Assembly (NCBI GenBank): GCA_963662175.1
Contig: OY759216.1
Coordinates: 34,303,087 to 34,367,086 of the forward strand
Source of the DNA: Aradus depressus
Taxonomy: Eukaryota; Arthropoda; Insecta; Hemiptera; Aradidae
DNA: 64,000 nt
Direction of reading: 5' to 3'
Position 1 is the stretch's first letter, and each line of letters starts with the position of its first letter. Shown here in pieces: positions 22,491-33,690 of this stretch. A program made the translations under genes and the position numbers. The notes beneath the pieces are model-generated. The model was not told where the DNA came from. It saw nothing but the letters and a program-made list of their open reading frames with translations, and searched no databases.

Positions 22491-22798
22491 GGGCGCCGGT
22501 AGCTCAGTGGTATGAGTGCTTGCTTACTGAGCTCTAGATCGCGAGTTCGAAACCCGGCCCCCCTTAGGTTTTTATCTGGGAGGTGAAAAAACCCTGAGCA
22601 TGCCCCCTTCGAATGAGGAGTTAAGCGATGTTCTCGAGCTTGTACGATGTCAGGTACTCAAGTCCCCTATCCTAGACGAATAAACCTAGGTAGGCAAAAT
22701 TTAGGACTCGCACAGTAGAGTCGGGCTCATTTCCAACAGCCCTTGCGGTAGTAGGCGTTATGACCTCGTAGTTAAAGCCCTGGCGTGAGTCACAATAT
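22491..22798 (+). mobile_element. tRNA-derived SINE, full length
   Basis: A clean head: GGCGCCGGTAGCTCAGTGG (A box) and GAGTTCGAAACCCGG (B box). Then TTATCTGGGAGGTGAAAAAA, TACGATGTCAGGTACTCAAG, the AGAGTCGGGCTCAT box and the GCGTGAGTCACAATA end. Both pol III promoter boxes are intact. It truncates the neighbouring hammerhead-bearing repeat, so it inserted later. Confidence 0.92.
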
Positions 22799-23194
22799 CC
22801 AACTAATTTTGGATGCTGTACAAGTTAGCTTGAGCCTCTGAATAATCTCCAATGAGTCTTCCTTTCGACAAAGCAAGCAAATATTTGCCAATAGAAAACC
22901 GACCCCTCGGATGAAGCAAGATTGGTGTTTTACTCGTATGTAGGTAGCGCCACTGTTCTATTTGGGAAGGGAGTGAACAATGTTCACACTCTGCTAATGT
23001 ACTGAGCTTGTTGACAATGTTGACTTGCCATCAATGTTGACCCTCCACTTACCCTATGTTGACATCCAAATCCAGTCAGTACAGAACAGGTAAAGCGATA
23101 CTAGCCACTTCTATTGCAGTCCATCTAAAAGCTACGAGTATGAAGCAAGTCTCTGTCAAATATGAACGAAAGAGTCCCTGTTAACTTTTTTTAA

Positions 23195-23283
23195 AGTTAT
23201 CGATGAATGGCTCTTACTATAAGTGGCTTTCGAATCCTCAAACTAAATGTTGTGTCGATACATTCAATACATCGGCAGTAAAT
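23195..23283 (+). repeat. Family C fragment
   Basis: It contains CGAATCCTCAAACTAAATGT and GATACATTCAATACATCGGC, the entry to the first internal module; the rest is missing. Confidence 0.6.
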
Positions 23284-25065
23284 GCCCAGAACTCCACAAT
23301 ACCTATTTACTTTGAAAAAGCAAAGGCCTGTTAAAAATGGCACTGTAATTACCAGCTCAAAAATTACCAGCTATCAAATTCATCAAAAAAAATTAGAAGT
23401 TCTAGGAAGGAATGCAATGGACGTAGCTTAGACAAAATTATCTTTGAAGAATTTATTCATCAACTCGAATCCTTTTTACGATATTAAGAATAACTTGGCA
23501 TCACATTACAGAGAAGACATGATTTTTGAAAAAATATCAATTAATTAATTGAACAAAATGTAGCTCTAAAACGGATTCTGTACATGAAAAAAAAAAAAAA
23601 AAAGTTTTAGTTTTTTGTTGTTTACCTGCATTTTGAACTTATTATAACTAAAAATTATGTAAATCATACTCATTCATATGTAAATAACTAAATAATACCG
23701 TTATAGAAACGTGGCTAATATGCATCGTACATAAGGCCAAAAAAAAAAAAAAAAAAATATCATAGGTTTCATTAAACAGCTATTGGTTGTTATCTATATT
23801 TTTTGTAATTTTCATTAGAACAGATAATTTACGTATATTTACGTCTTCAACTGAAAAAATTACATGGTATATGACATGCAAGATCATATCAGATCAATAT
23901 ATGCAACCTGACTGACTTTTTTTTTTTTTTTTAATTTTAATTTACAAATAGGTCTTTACAGCTGCAAATAATATATACAATAAGCAAATTTGCTGCAAGA
24001 GAAAAATATGGTATTGTCAAAATGTCAAGAGAGGAGAAATCAACCAGTGGAGACACTCCCTAGGCACTGAGTTGCACTCATTTATAACTGACTGTCACTA
24101 TTGCTACTAAGGAGATCTCTAGGACATTGGCGCGTAAGATGTTGGAGAAGTGAGGGTGGGAGAATGGAAGGCACGGACTAGTACTGTGGGAAATAAGGGA
24201 AGAAAATAAAATAACGTAACGCTATCTTCTTTTAAATGAGAAAGGGAGCCTCTGAATCAGATTGTACTTTAGGGCCTTACAGTGTAATGTATGGCTAGGG
24301 GCTGGTTAACACACCCTTGGATACGGCCAGCTGTACAGAGGTGTAGCGAGTTGCTGCATTGAAGGTTTATAGAAGGCAAGAGGCAGATGTCAGAACTGCA
24401 GCCAATATGGTTGATAGAGACGAACCATTTGGCTTAGTTCCCATAATAGAACATCTTGAGATACCATCAATACAGAAGTCTTTAAATAGATCGAACATCC
24501 GACAATATTCGGATACTAAACTAATCTCATCATCATTTATCACTCAAGTATTGATTTTGATCTCTTCATTTCATTAAGCTAAGAGTTTACCTTTTAAAAG
24601 TTGCTCATTACCAATAAGGTTTTGGTAAAATACTTTTCCTAGATTTTAAGGTTAAGATCAAATTTACAACTCTATGTAGTGCCAAAAAGTGCAAGGATTT
24701 ATACAAAAATTCTATTTGAAAACTTGTGCCGTATCGTTTGCATAATACACAAACTTTTTTGGAATAGTAGTAAGTTTTGAATGTGGGGGCTGCAAGGGAC
24801 AAGTGTCGTATTTGAATTTCTCATTCTACATGGGGGGGAACTGTTTGGTCTCTTCTGATCGCTTGAACTTCTTGATAAACAAGAAAAATCATTCCAAAAA
24901 TTGCACATCAAGGCTTTTACTGCCAATGCTTTTTTTATGCTTGTAATATCAATAATTTAAATAATTATTGTTTTATAACATTTTTTGGAAGGTTGATTTC
25001 TCGATGAATTTGAGTGTGCCGGACGAACCAAGAAGCGGTTACTGCCAAACGGAGAACCTTGTTTT
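23284..25065. other. No recognised gene
   Basis: A-runs of about 17-19 bases lie near 23588 and 23741, and a T-run near 23915. They may be retroelement tails, but I cannot name the elements. ORFs at 24359-24926 look random. Confidence 0.45.
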
Positions 25066-25218
25066 CAAATCTTAACGTTCCATCCGAAGGTCTTTTACCT
25101 CCCAGACAGAACACCTAAGGACCTCGGCACAGAACACCTAAGGACCTCGGCCGGGTTTGGAACCCGCGAACTTGAGCAGAGTAAGCAAGCACGCAATATC
25201 TTTGCTACCGGTGCCCTC
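25066..25218 (-). mobile_element. tRNA-derived SINE, 5' part with a small internal duplication
   Basis: On the minus strand: GGGCACCGGTAGCAAAGATA head, B box GCGGGTTCCAAACCC, then a CCGAGGTCCTTAGGTGTTCT unit present twice. The body beyond the AACGTTAAGA region is missing. Confidence 0.8.
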
Positions 25219-25236
25219 TGTTATTCTTGTTAGTTA

Positions 25237-25446
25237 TTGTGACTTATGCCCGGGCTTTAACTACAAGGTCCTGCAGAGGGGCTAACCATGAATAGGATTC
25301 TTTAACGAGTGACATCGAGTGACATTCTGACATCGCACTGGCTCGGAAACGTCCCATTCGAAGGACAGCATACTCAAGGTTTTTTTACGTCCCAAATAAA
25401 AAACGTAAAGGCCTCCTCGACCGGGTTTCGAACCCGCTACTTGGTC
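25237..25446 (-). mobile_element. tRNA-derived SINE with internal deletion, in tandem with the previous copy
   Basis: On the minus strand it runs from GCGGGTTTCGAAACCCGGTC (B box) through TTTTTTATTTGGGACGT and CCGTCCTTCGAATGGGACG to GGGCATAAGTCACAATAA. About 90 bases of the middle are missing near 25270. It sits head-to-tail with the copy at 25066. Confidence 0.8.
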
Positions 25447-26138
25447 ATATATAAAATAAATGATCTTGAATTTTTAAACTGTAATTTTGTTGCTATTTCA
25501 ATCCTCAACACTGTAGATTCACTTCAAAACAAATGAAGTTGTAAAGAAAATTTACACAAATCTGATACAAAACGAACATGAAGGAAGCCATCGTGTGTCA
25601 CAGAACGCCAAATGAAACATATGTAGAACTTAATACATTGGTAGGGATGGGTTGGTAAAGGGAGAAATCATCATATCTCTCCCACAAGAAAGTTACGTAC
25701 AAGGTAGGTAAGGTACCTTACTTACAAGGTATGGAAGAAGATACAAAAGTTTCATATCTGAGAGACAGCCTTCACCAGGAGTCGTAGAAACATTCGTCAC
25801 GTAGCAACCTGCCTTATCTGGTGGGGTGGGAGGTTGACGTGTCAGCGGAGATAGGACCGAGAAACATCTGTACCAACACAATAACAGAATAGGAGAACAG
25901 ACGGTGGTATCAAGAGTCACCAACTGGGAGAGACAGTCTGCTATCAATTCTGTATCTATCCGGTAACTAGAATTTCAAAGATGGATATATTGCTTACTCT
26001 CTTATTCCAGACCCAGGTAGTCTTTCCCCGATCTGACCAGCCACTTTTATCGTCTACAATTGATCTACCTCCCTTCATCGTCCTTGGTCCTGTGCCGCTG
26101 CTTTCCAGTTGACAATATGGAATTCGGTCGCGTCTTTT
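25447..26138. other. No recognised feature
   Basis: It includes a short palindrome AAGGTACCTTACTTACAAGG near 25710. It may hold the decayed upstream body of the LINE that follows, but no RT motif was visible. Confidence 0.4.
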
Positions 26139-26740
26139 TTATAATGTCCCCCATCGGTAATTCTGGTGGTCTCCGTCCTTGGATACGGCCTTGGAGGACA
26201 CAGTTCGACAGTTTGTCGGGGGCCGCTTCTGACCACCGTCCATTACAGTTTTCGCCTCTTCATCCCGTCCACTAAGGACATGGTCCACTTCCTGGGGGTC
26301 TGTCCTGTCTTGGCAGAGTGGCGACTGAGGGACCTGGGCAGGGTCAGCTCCTCTCTGGAGGAGACCATCCAGATACTCAATGGGAAGGATTGGCACTCAC
26401 TCTGTCTTCATTCATACATGATGCTAACAATTACAGGAAATTTCTTGTTGAACAATTTAATTATTAAATAATATATTTTAAAAACCTATTACAGTTATTT
26501 CTATTTTCTGCTTATCTGTCTTATTAATATTATTATTTTTCTTTTTACTTTATTTTATTTTTATTTATCTTAGTTAGAGGTACAATTGTACAGGAATTTT
26601 CTTTATTTAGTATGAACTATGAGTAGTTATATTTGCTGTTTATAACCCTCTCTCCTGACTCAGTATTTACTGATTATACTCGACATTAGAGTGTTTTGTA
26701 AGTGCATGTGTAAATAAAGTATATATTCATTCATTTAGGA
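26139..26740 (+). mobile_element. LINE 3' end: C-terminal ORF2 fragment plus 3' UTR
   Basis: The plus-strand reading ending at 26471 contains KDMVHFLGVCPVLAEWRLRD followed by LGRVSSSLEETIQILNGKDW. This is the layout of the C-terminal zinc-finger/tail region of Jockey- and R1-type LINEs ('HFL..CP.L...R..LG ... W'). The stop at 26471 is followed by an AT-rich 3' UTR with AATAAAGTATATATTCATTC near 26715. The 5' end is truncated, as is usual for LINEs. The first cysteines of the zinc finger are not clear. Confidence 0.65.
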
Positions 26741-26889
26741 TTGATGCGGCATGTTCTCAGCATCAGGGACCAGGCTTCGCAGCCAAACAGCAGCACAGGC
26801 TTTATAAAGACAGAAGCATGCTCTGTTGGTAAACACCGGGTGCACTGATCTACCTCCCGGAACATATTAAAATCCGCAAGGATGGATCC

Positions 26890-27165
26890 AAATCCGGTTC
26901 ATTCGTATATTTTACAAGGCCTACGTGTATTTTTTCTTCTAGCTGCCCCGTCTTAAGTTTCAACCAAATCGGTAAATTGGTTTCAGAGTGAAAGCGAAAA
27001 CATAGTTTATCAATTCGCGCTGAGGAAATTGCCGGTGATTCACCAATATTTTTTTCATTTTTGAAATTAGAGTATTGGAAAATATAAAATTGTGGTGAAA
27101 ACTCAACATCGAATTTCCGACCGATTACTTAACTTCTTCTATACCTCATTTAGTTGGAAAAATGA
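26890..27165 (+). repeat. Family C fragments, rearranged
   Basis: A short minus-oriented piece (GAAATTGCCGGTGATTCACC at 27025-27045) is followed by plus-oriented GGTGAAAACTCAACATCGAA, CCGACCGATTACTTAACTTC and a worn terminal hairpin. Confidence 0.6.
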
Positions 27166-28184
27166 AAAGCTTAATATGCCTGAGGCCGCCACAAAGTTGG
27201 GCGGATGAGACATATAGTTGTGTGACACTGGCTTCTCATTACTGTCATTAGGAACCTCCTCATAGACAAGGCTGTAATCAGGGTCGCCAGTTTGGCCAAG
27301 GAGCCTCATCAAATATGAGAGAACTCAGCTTAATAGTCTCCATACATCTTTCGCCTTACCAACTCAAGTCGATTGATTGATTGATTGAAGGAGTGGGTTG
27401 TGTACAGCGATCTCCCATTAGAAAAACTCACTCAACTCAACAACAATTACCGCTAAATTGGTAAAATCTGACGCCAGCTCTCTCCACCCCGAAGTCTCAT
27501 TAGAACGACTTGAGCTGACTGAGAGGAAAATGGAAGAAAACAAGTTATCTTCACAATGTCTCAAACGAAATGGGAAACATTCGAATGGGGACTTACCATA
27601 CCGTTATCTTGTTATGCGAAGCTTCCAGTTCGCTTGTGGTTCGGTATTGATCTAATCCACTCTACTCTCGCACGTCCTCATCTTTCTCTGTCGTAAGATC
27701 CAATACCTTGTCAGTTTGGAATCGTCAATCCATAACAGAGGAAACCTCTAAATAGATATGTTATATATAACATCATATAACATATATATATATATAACAG
27801 CATATAAAAGTCATGTATCATATACAAAGGCTTTAACTCAACTTCGCTTCCATTTTTATTTCCTTGTGAGGTCCCACATCAATATCCTATAAGTTTATCG
27901 TAATTATTTTTGTTTAATATTTCGCTTTAATATTTGTTTATTAATATACACATAAATACACTTTTTTTTTCTATATTTTACTCTTTGTGTCCTAAGTAAT
28001 TCAATCTTTCCAAAATATCGTCGTGAAAGAAGACATTTCACAAGAAGTATAAATATAAAATATTTATAATTAATCATTTAATAAAAATGGCATATATTGT
28101 ATTTATTAATAATATGAATTCCATATTAATTTATTTTCTATTATTTATTTTAATATTTATTATTATCTTCATTATTATTCTTCA
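27166..28184. other. No recognised gene
   Basis: It includes a GATTGATTGATTGA run near 27372 and a TA-rich stretch at 27760-27800. Confidence 0.5.
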
Positions 28185-28443
28185 GAGCGCTCTTTCGTTA
28201 CTCTGGTGGACATGAGCCCGACTCAACTAAATTTTGCTTACTCTAAATTTTTTATTCACCTAAGACAGGGGCCTTTAACGAGTTACCTGACCGGGACCAT
28301 CGCTTAACGTCCCATCCGAAAGATGTCGTGTTTAAGTTTATTTTACCTCCCAGATAAAATAAACTAAAAACCTCGGCCGGGTACAAACCCGTTAACTTGA
28401 GCTCAGAAAGCTAGCCCGCATACCACTGAGCTACCGACGCTCA
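28185..28443 (-). mobile_element. tRNA-derived SINE lacking its 3' tail
   Basis: On the minus strand the head GCGTCGGTAGCTCAGTGG, a damaged B box (AACGGGTTTGTACCC) and the body up to GAAAGAGCGCTCTG are present. It shares the TTTATTTTATCTGGGAGG variant with the copy at 1401-1730, so the two belong to one subfamily. Confidence 0.88.
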
Positions 28444-28584
28444 CTATTCTCATAAGTGTTTATATTCGAAGATTTAATATCGATGTATTTAATAATGTAA
28501 AAAATTGTGTGACTTTAACGGAAATTATAATTAATATTATATTTACTTCATATCTACTCAAAAACCACTACAACTGTCCATGCA

Positions 28585-28690
28585 ATGGAATGTATCGACA
28601 CGAATTTTTAAATTCCAAAAAGGAGAAAATTCGTTATTTTCAGTGAAATCGGCCGAAGTGAAACAGGGGTGGGGCTCAACTTAAAAACAA
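28585..28690 (-). repeat. Family C fragment
   Basis: Reverse-oriented words GAATGTATCGACACGAATTT, AAATCGGCCGAAGTGAA and GGGGCTCAACTT. Confidence 0.65.
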
Positions 28691-29300
28691 TATTGATTAA
28701 GAACATTCTCCAGACAAGGGAGGAAGTACGAGTATTCATCCACTAGAGCGTGTGTCAAATAATAATAGCTGTTGTGATTCCAACGGGAACATGAAAAAAC
28801 AAAAGAAATAAAAAAAGTTTGGAATATAAAGAGTGACGTCATGAAGGACCATGATTTGATACACACACGATCCTTCTCTAGGCTTTAACGTTCTCATACA
28901 CATACGTACAGCCAAGCACTACAATTGTATACGTTACCAACACACACACACACACACACACACTTCACATCCCATGTCACATGTTCCCGTTCCTTTTCGT
29001 TTTTTTTTTCCTGGTTCCTCTTTAAGAGCCCTCTTCTCGTTCGGTCTCCACTCTAGCCCTCCCCTTCTCTGACAGATGTAGGACATCGACAAGATGCTTA
29101 CGTCGGGAGAACAAACCCCCCTCTCGCCAACCATTTCCTGAAACCTAACCTCACACACAATATCAAGACAATCAATCATCCCTTCCTTCAGCTTATTTTG
29201 TTCCTTTCATTTCAACTGAAAAAATAATTGGACATCATTTTATTCAACCCTTCTAACGAGCAAGAATAGCTTCTTTTTACTTCCTCAGTATAAGGAAAGT
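28691..29300. other. Unassigned, contains a (CA)n microsatellite
   Basis: The CA run occupies 28940-28963. A minus-strand ORF (28934-29179) reads through the microsatellite and is not convincing. Confidence 0.55.
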
Positions 29301-29379
29301 TATGTCCACCAGAGCGACAAAAGTGCGGTAGTAGGCGATATGATCTCGTAGTTAAAGCCCGGGCATGAGTCACAATAAC
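29301..29379 (+). mobile_element. tRNA-derived SINE, 3' end only
   Basis: The last 80 bases of the family, from GTCCACCAGAGCGACAAAAG to GGGCATGAGTCACAATAACT. The next element begins about ten bases later. Confidence 0.85.
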
Positions 29380-29389
29380 TAATTAAAAT

Positions 29390-29601
29390 AATAGGTTTTA
29401 TATTGAAGCAGCTTTTACTTTCTTACTCAATTAACAAAAAAAAGGGTCTTTTATCAAGTTTAGCCTAAAAACAGGATACTCAAGTCACTGATGATGGGAA
29501 GAAATAACCCGAAACGTTTGACCATGTAACAAAAGAAATTTATAAATAAAAATAAAAAATGGGAGTAAGAAAGTAAAAGCTGCTTCAATATAAAACCTAT
29601 T
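29390..29601 (+). mobile_element. Small inverted-repeat element carrying a hammerhead-like motif
   Basis: Bases 29390-29428 are the exact reverse complement of 29563-29601 (39 bp). Between them lies the motif at 29484-29522. A 13-base word TAATTAAAATAAT at 29380-29392 recurs with one extra A at 29635-29648, a likely target-site duplication; about 33 extra bases sit between the right inverted repeat and it. The end sequence resembles the end of the palindrome at 59707, so both belong to one family. Confidence 0.7.
29484..29522 (+). ncRNA. Small hammerhead-ribozyme-like motif, type B copy 1 (intact)
   Basis: Stem I GTCA (29484-29487) pairs with TGAC (29519-29522). Core CTGATGA (29488-29494), extra T, stem II GGG/CCC (29496-29498/29108-equivalent 29508-29510) around a 9-nt loop, core GAAA (29511-29514), self-complementary ACGT (29514-29517), predicted cleavage after T29518. 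Four perfect stem I pairs at exactly the hammerhead position make chance unlikely. Helix III would need a second RNA copy. Confidence 0.6.
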
Positions 29602-29761
29602 ATCAACTCTATGCTCCTGACACATTATTGAAGATAATTAAAATAATGGAAGTTCCAGTAGAAAGGAAATAAAAATAAATAAGATAAATTATGATTTTTT
29701 TTTTTTTTTGACTATACATATTAACCATGCATCTATAACAATGTTACTAAATAATTCACAG

Positions 29762-29812
29762 AAGATCCGGATGGGATTCGAACCCGCAAATATAGTTACA
29801 CCATGGACCATG
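29762..29812 (-). mobile_element. tRNA-like fragment of a second SINE family
   Basis: The minus strand reads GCGGGTTCGAATCCCATCCG, a good B box with acceptor-side sequence, preceded by GGTGTAAC. No cloverleaf can be completed and the A box is gone, so it is not a working tRNA gene. It differs from the main SINE family. Confidence 0.55.
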
Positions 29813-30054
29813 TTATAATAAATTATTTTTGATTTGATTTTGATTTTTTTTCAGTACCTATACAAAATGTATAGTACAAAGAGTATAATACAAAAATGAA
29901 GCTAAAATCTTATTAGTAAACCGCTTTGCAGGTATTTTTAAAACTTAAAATAATGTTTGTTTTCTGAACAATTTAATATTTCATGAAATTTGCTCATTTC
30001 ATCAGCAGAATAATTTTTTCATGCAAAAGAGAACTTTGGGCAGAACAATATGTG

Positions 30055-30304
30055 ATGTGGTTATAACAGAACTTTTTAATACCAACCACCTTTGTACTGA
30101 TCACACCCCCCTCTCAAATACATTTCATGCTGCCATTATAAGGTACCTATATAAAAGTCACTCTCAGAACTACGTTGTTCAATGAAACAAAGAAACCCGC
30201 TGACGACAACACATTCATTTCATATAGCCTGTATGAAATGAATTCGAGAGGGGGAAATAAGAGTGATCTGTACGTAGGAAGAGTCCTATTATGGCCAAAC
30301 CACA
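30055..30304. mobile_element. Family F MITE-like element with long imperfect inverted repeats
   Basis: The ends are ATGTGGTTATAACAGAAC and GTCCTATTATGGCCAAACCA. About 75 bases at each end pair imperfectly, including GATCAC/GTGATC and CTCAAATACATTTCAT/ATGAAATGAATTCGAGAG. No ORF. Related pieces lie at 37306-37555, 43040-43076 and 57266-57390. Confidence 0.7.
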
Positions 30305-31165
30305 TAAATTTTCATCGATACTATAGTTACTTATAGAGAAGAACAGTATAAATCATTAAATAAAAAAATGAAAAATAGCTGTCCCACGACATTTACTTGG
30401 CTAATAATAAAATGAAGTGAAGGCTCATTTTCTTATAAGCGTTGGACAACCTCTAAACCAAATGAATATATAGTTACAAGAGCGAAGTCACTCCCAGTGA
30501 AGCCAATGATTGCCGAGCACAACGCCCAGGCGACTTCATAAAACGTTAATCATTCAAATGCTAGGTCCACGAAAGGAGGTTATGACTGTGAAGCGCTAAG
30601 GAGCCTCCTATATGGGAATCCAATGTCCAAAGTGAACGTCTTAAAGACAAGACAGGATGTCATTTAAGGATCAGACTAGGCGGAGCTTCACCAGAGCTTC
30701 AAGTGGTAGAGATAAACAGGTTGTCGGATTTATTGACCAAGTGAGAAACAACGCTGATTACTAAAAAGGCATATGAAATGTGTGCAGAAGGATTCTATTC
30801 CTTTATTAATCCATAAAGGATTAGTGTAGAGCAGCGGTTCCTCAAGAGCCATACACAGACATTCAGCTTTACTTACGACTAAGTGTAGTGCCGGCGTTGC
30901 CCGGTGATCACAAAACTACAGGTATACCGATGATCGCATCGGTTGGATCAATCGTCTTCCCAGTATACCCCGAATACAAGGGGGTCAAGGAGCGCCAGTC
31001 TGTCCCGTAAGGGACCAAAGATTGTCACCCCTAGACACCCACAGCAACACTGTGAATAAATAAATAAAACCCAATATTTTATATTTACTTCCTCCTTCCC
31101 CGACGATAAGCGGGCCGGGTGATTTGCAGGAGCACCCGTGAAAAAAAAAAAAAAAAAAAAAAAAA
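30305..31165. other. Unassigned, ends in a 25-base A-run
   Basis: The A-run is at 31141-31165. The GC-richer 180 bases before it may be the 3' end of a retroposed sequence, but I found no matching target duplication. A GTGCCGGCGTTGCCCGGTGA word near 30890 resembles Helitron 3' hairpins seen in arthropods. Confidence 0.35.
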
Positions 31166-31582
31166 TGAGAAGACATCATCGCGAAAATGGTCGAAATGTG
31201 TTTGTGTTCAAAGGGACCTTGTAACGTGAAATTCTGTTGTAAACTCTATTACGTCATAAGAAAGCTTTTAAAAAAAAACTCCGAAGTGGGGCTGGTATTC
31301 TTCCAGCCAGCCAGTAGTTCCGCCACTGGCGGAGGGCCCCATAGATAGCCAGAAGACACAGGTAGTTGATCTAACGGAGGATGAAGAGGACGTTGCACCT
31401 TAGCCAGGCAGCCAACATGACATGACAGGACACAAACCTCAGCCTCAGGCTAGCAGCCTGATCCCAACTGACAAAGCAGTTTCTTGTAACCTACTGCAAA
31501 AAAACTTTGACATTTTGTACAGAAAATCTCCTTAATTTAACTTTTTTATTCAGGATAAACACATTTTTCTTTGCCTAAAAAA
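31166..31582. other. No recognised feature
   Basis: A GC-richer patch at 31290-31470 includes AGCCTCAGGCTAGCAGCCT, shared in part with 7395. Confidence 0.45.
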
Positions 31583-31964
31583 GAGAAGTCGATGATTCAC
31601 CGGCAATATATTTCCCCAGCACGAATTAATCAATTAAGTTTTGGCTCTTCCTCCAAAACCAAACGAGCGTTTGGGCTAAAAATCTGTAGTTGACTTACAT
31701 TAGGGGTCTTTGAATCCTCAAACTATATTATGTACCGATACATTCAGTACATCAGCAGTTATTCAGGTTTTTGAGTTGAGCCCCCTCCTCTGATACCCCA
31801 CATTCCTTTCGCCGATTTCGCTCAAAATTAACAGGTACCGCCCTTATGGGGTTTTATGAAATTTTTTTTGTATGAATTTTTTTGGTTTTGACCAGGGAGT
31901 TGGAAAATACAAGAAATTCCGGTGAAAACTCAACATCGAACTTCTGACCGATTATATAACGTAT
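31583..31964 (+). repeat. Family C repeat, good 5' end
   Basis: It starts AGTCGATGATTCACCGGC and TTTCCCCAGCACGAATTAAT. It includes GGCTAAAAATCTGTAGTTGA, one module, and the end GGTGAAAACTCAACATCGAA / TGACCGATTATATAACG. The terminal hairpin is lost. Confidence 0.78.
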
Positions 31965-32640
31965 GGAAATGTCCATACTATTATTATTTATTGGTTCATT
32001 TACAAAGGGTAGGGGAGTAAATTTCTTTTTCCAAAATTATAAAACCATTTTAAAGAAAGTTATAAAAAAAAACATAAATAGCGCAATTTCAATAAAATAT
32101 GTTCCGTTAAACTTATTGTCAGTTCCTACACCATTACAGCTCAAACTATCCAATTTGAGCAGAACCACCATCTTGAAATATTCTGTACAAGGTTCATTCT
32201 GTCTTCAACCAATTAGGTAACACAAACTAACCGAGGTCATAGCTGTAAATCTACTCAGGTTTACGAATTGCTAACGGTTTACAACAATGTTTATAGTTAC
32301 TTAACAAGGTTATGTTTAGTACCGAGAAGAAGAGGGCACGCAGAATTAGGCCATTTTGGGGCCTAAGACATAAATATAAGTTTATGGGAGCCTTTGGTTA
32401 TTTAAACTGGCAGGTGAAGATTTCATGCCTTATATTTGGTTCTGTAGAGTTCGAAGGGCACCAGTGATCAGTATGGCTGAATTATGTCCCTATGAAACAT
32501 GACAAAGACATACGATACTTGGGACCATCTTGACAGACGACTGACTTGAACTGTTATCAGACCTATCTAGACGAATATTCTGCTAAGCCCTCTCTCACCA
32601 AAATAATTCAAAATAACATTTTTTCCAACTGTCACACAAT
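31965..32640. other. No recognised gene
   Basis: An 85-codon ORF (31963-32220) has no recognisable domain and AT-driven composition. Confidence 0.5.
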
Positions 32641-32812
32641 GCCAATCCGTCCTTCCGATGGGACGTTAAGTGAAGGTTCCGAGCCTGTACCATGTCAGTT
32701 ACTCATTTAAGACCTCTACCACCCTAGGTGAATAAAAATTTAGGGTAGGCGAAATTTAGGACTCCCATAGTAGAGTATTTGTCTACCAGAGCGCTCTGGT
32801 AGTAGGCTGCCC
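32641..32812 (+). mobile_element. Partial tRNA-derived SINE
   Basis: The body from GTCCTTCCGATGGGACGTTA to GAGCGCTCTGGTAGTAGG; head and tail are both missing. Confidence 0.85.
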
Positions 32813-33167
32813 TCCTCGGCGACTGAATCGTCGTTGGCCGCGTGGCCTCCTGTCTGAGGAGAACCCCTATGAAGGCGGTGGGGCTAACCTGCTGCTTCAT
32901 CAACTGACCCAAGTGTTTTTGATATACCGCTCTTGTGTTCTCACAGTTGAAAATTGTTAATAAAAACGTGTAGAAAACATTTTTTTTTTTCAATATATGC
33001 ATTTTTTTATATTTACAGATGTAGACGTCTGGAGCTGGAGCCTATTCTCAACCCGAAACACGTCACAAATCAACGTCACCCCCTTCAACACAGAAAACGC
33101 AATTCCCAAATAACACTGAGATTGGAAGCCACGAAAGGCTTGTATTTACATCAGTTAAACAAAAACA
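32813..33167. other. Unassigned
   Basis: A GC-richer patch directly after the SINE fragment is followed by AT-rich sequence. No feature supported. Confidence 0.45.
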
Positions 33168-33690
33168 AAAGTCGCCAGTAAAACTCCGGCAATGTATGTA
33201 CTTCCCAGGACAAACTAATCAACTAACTTTTAGTTCTCCCACGAAAACAAATCGACTATTTGAGCTAAAAATCAATAGTTGACATGAATCCTCATACTAA
33301 ACTTCGTGTCTGTTCATTCATTACTTCGGCAGTTATTAGGGTTTTTGACTTCCGCCCTTCTCTTCAACCTATTCACGGAAATTTAAAGGTGTCGTCCTTA
33401 TGACGTTTTGAAATTTAATTTAAAAATGTCACATCGATCCTTTCATTACATCGACAATTATTAGAGTTTTTGTGCTAATCCCTCCCTTCCCTTTGGACGA
33501 TTTGGCTGTAAACCAATAAGTGTAGTTCTTATGGAGTTCTGGATACATATAAAATTTTCTGCCAATACATTCATGGTATCGAGAATTATCGTGCAGAGAC
33601 AGACATGATAGATTTTTATTTTTGGAATTAAGGCGTACGGTGGAAACTCTGAATTTCTAACTGATTACATAATTCTCTCGGTACTTCAAA
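33168..33690 (+). repeat. Family C repeat, near full length
   Basis: It has three internal modules (TTCATTACTTCGGCAG, TTCATTACATCGACAA, TTCATGGTATCGAGAA) at spacings of about 110-135 bp. The mariner remnant abuts its 3' end near 33690, where the terminal hairpin should be. Confidence 0.78.

Noticed and set aside
22491..22565. A tRNA gene
   Set aside because: A and B boxes are present, but the same head is joined to the same non-tRNA body in many copies on both strands, and no cloverleaf with matching acceptor ends can be made. It is a SINE head.
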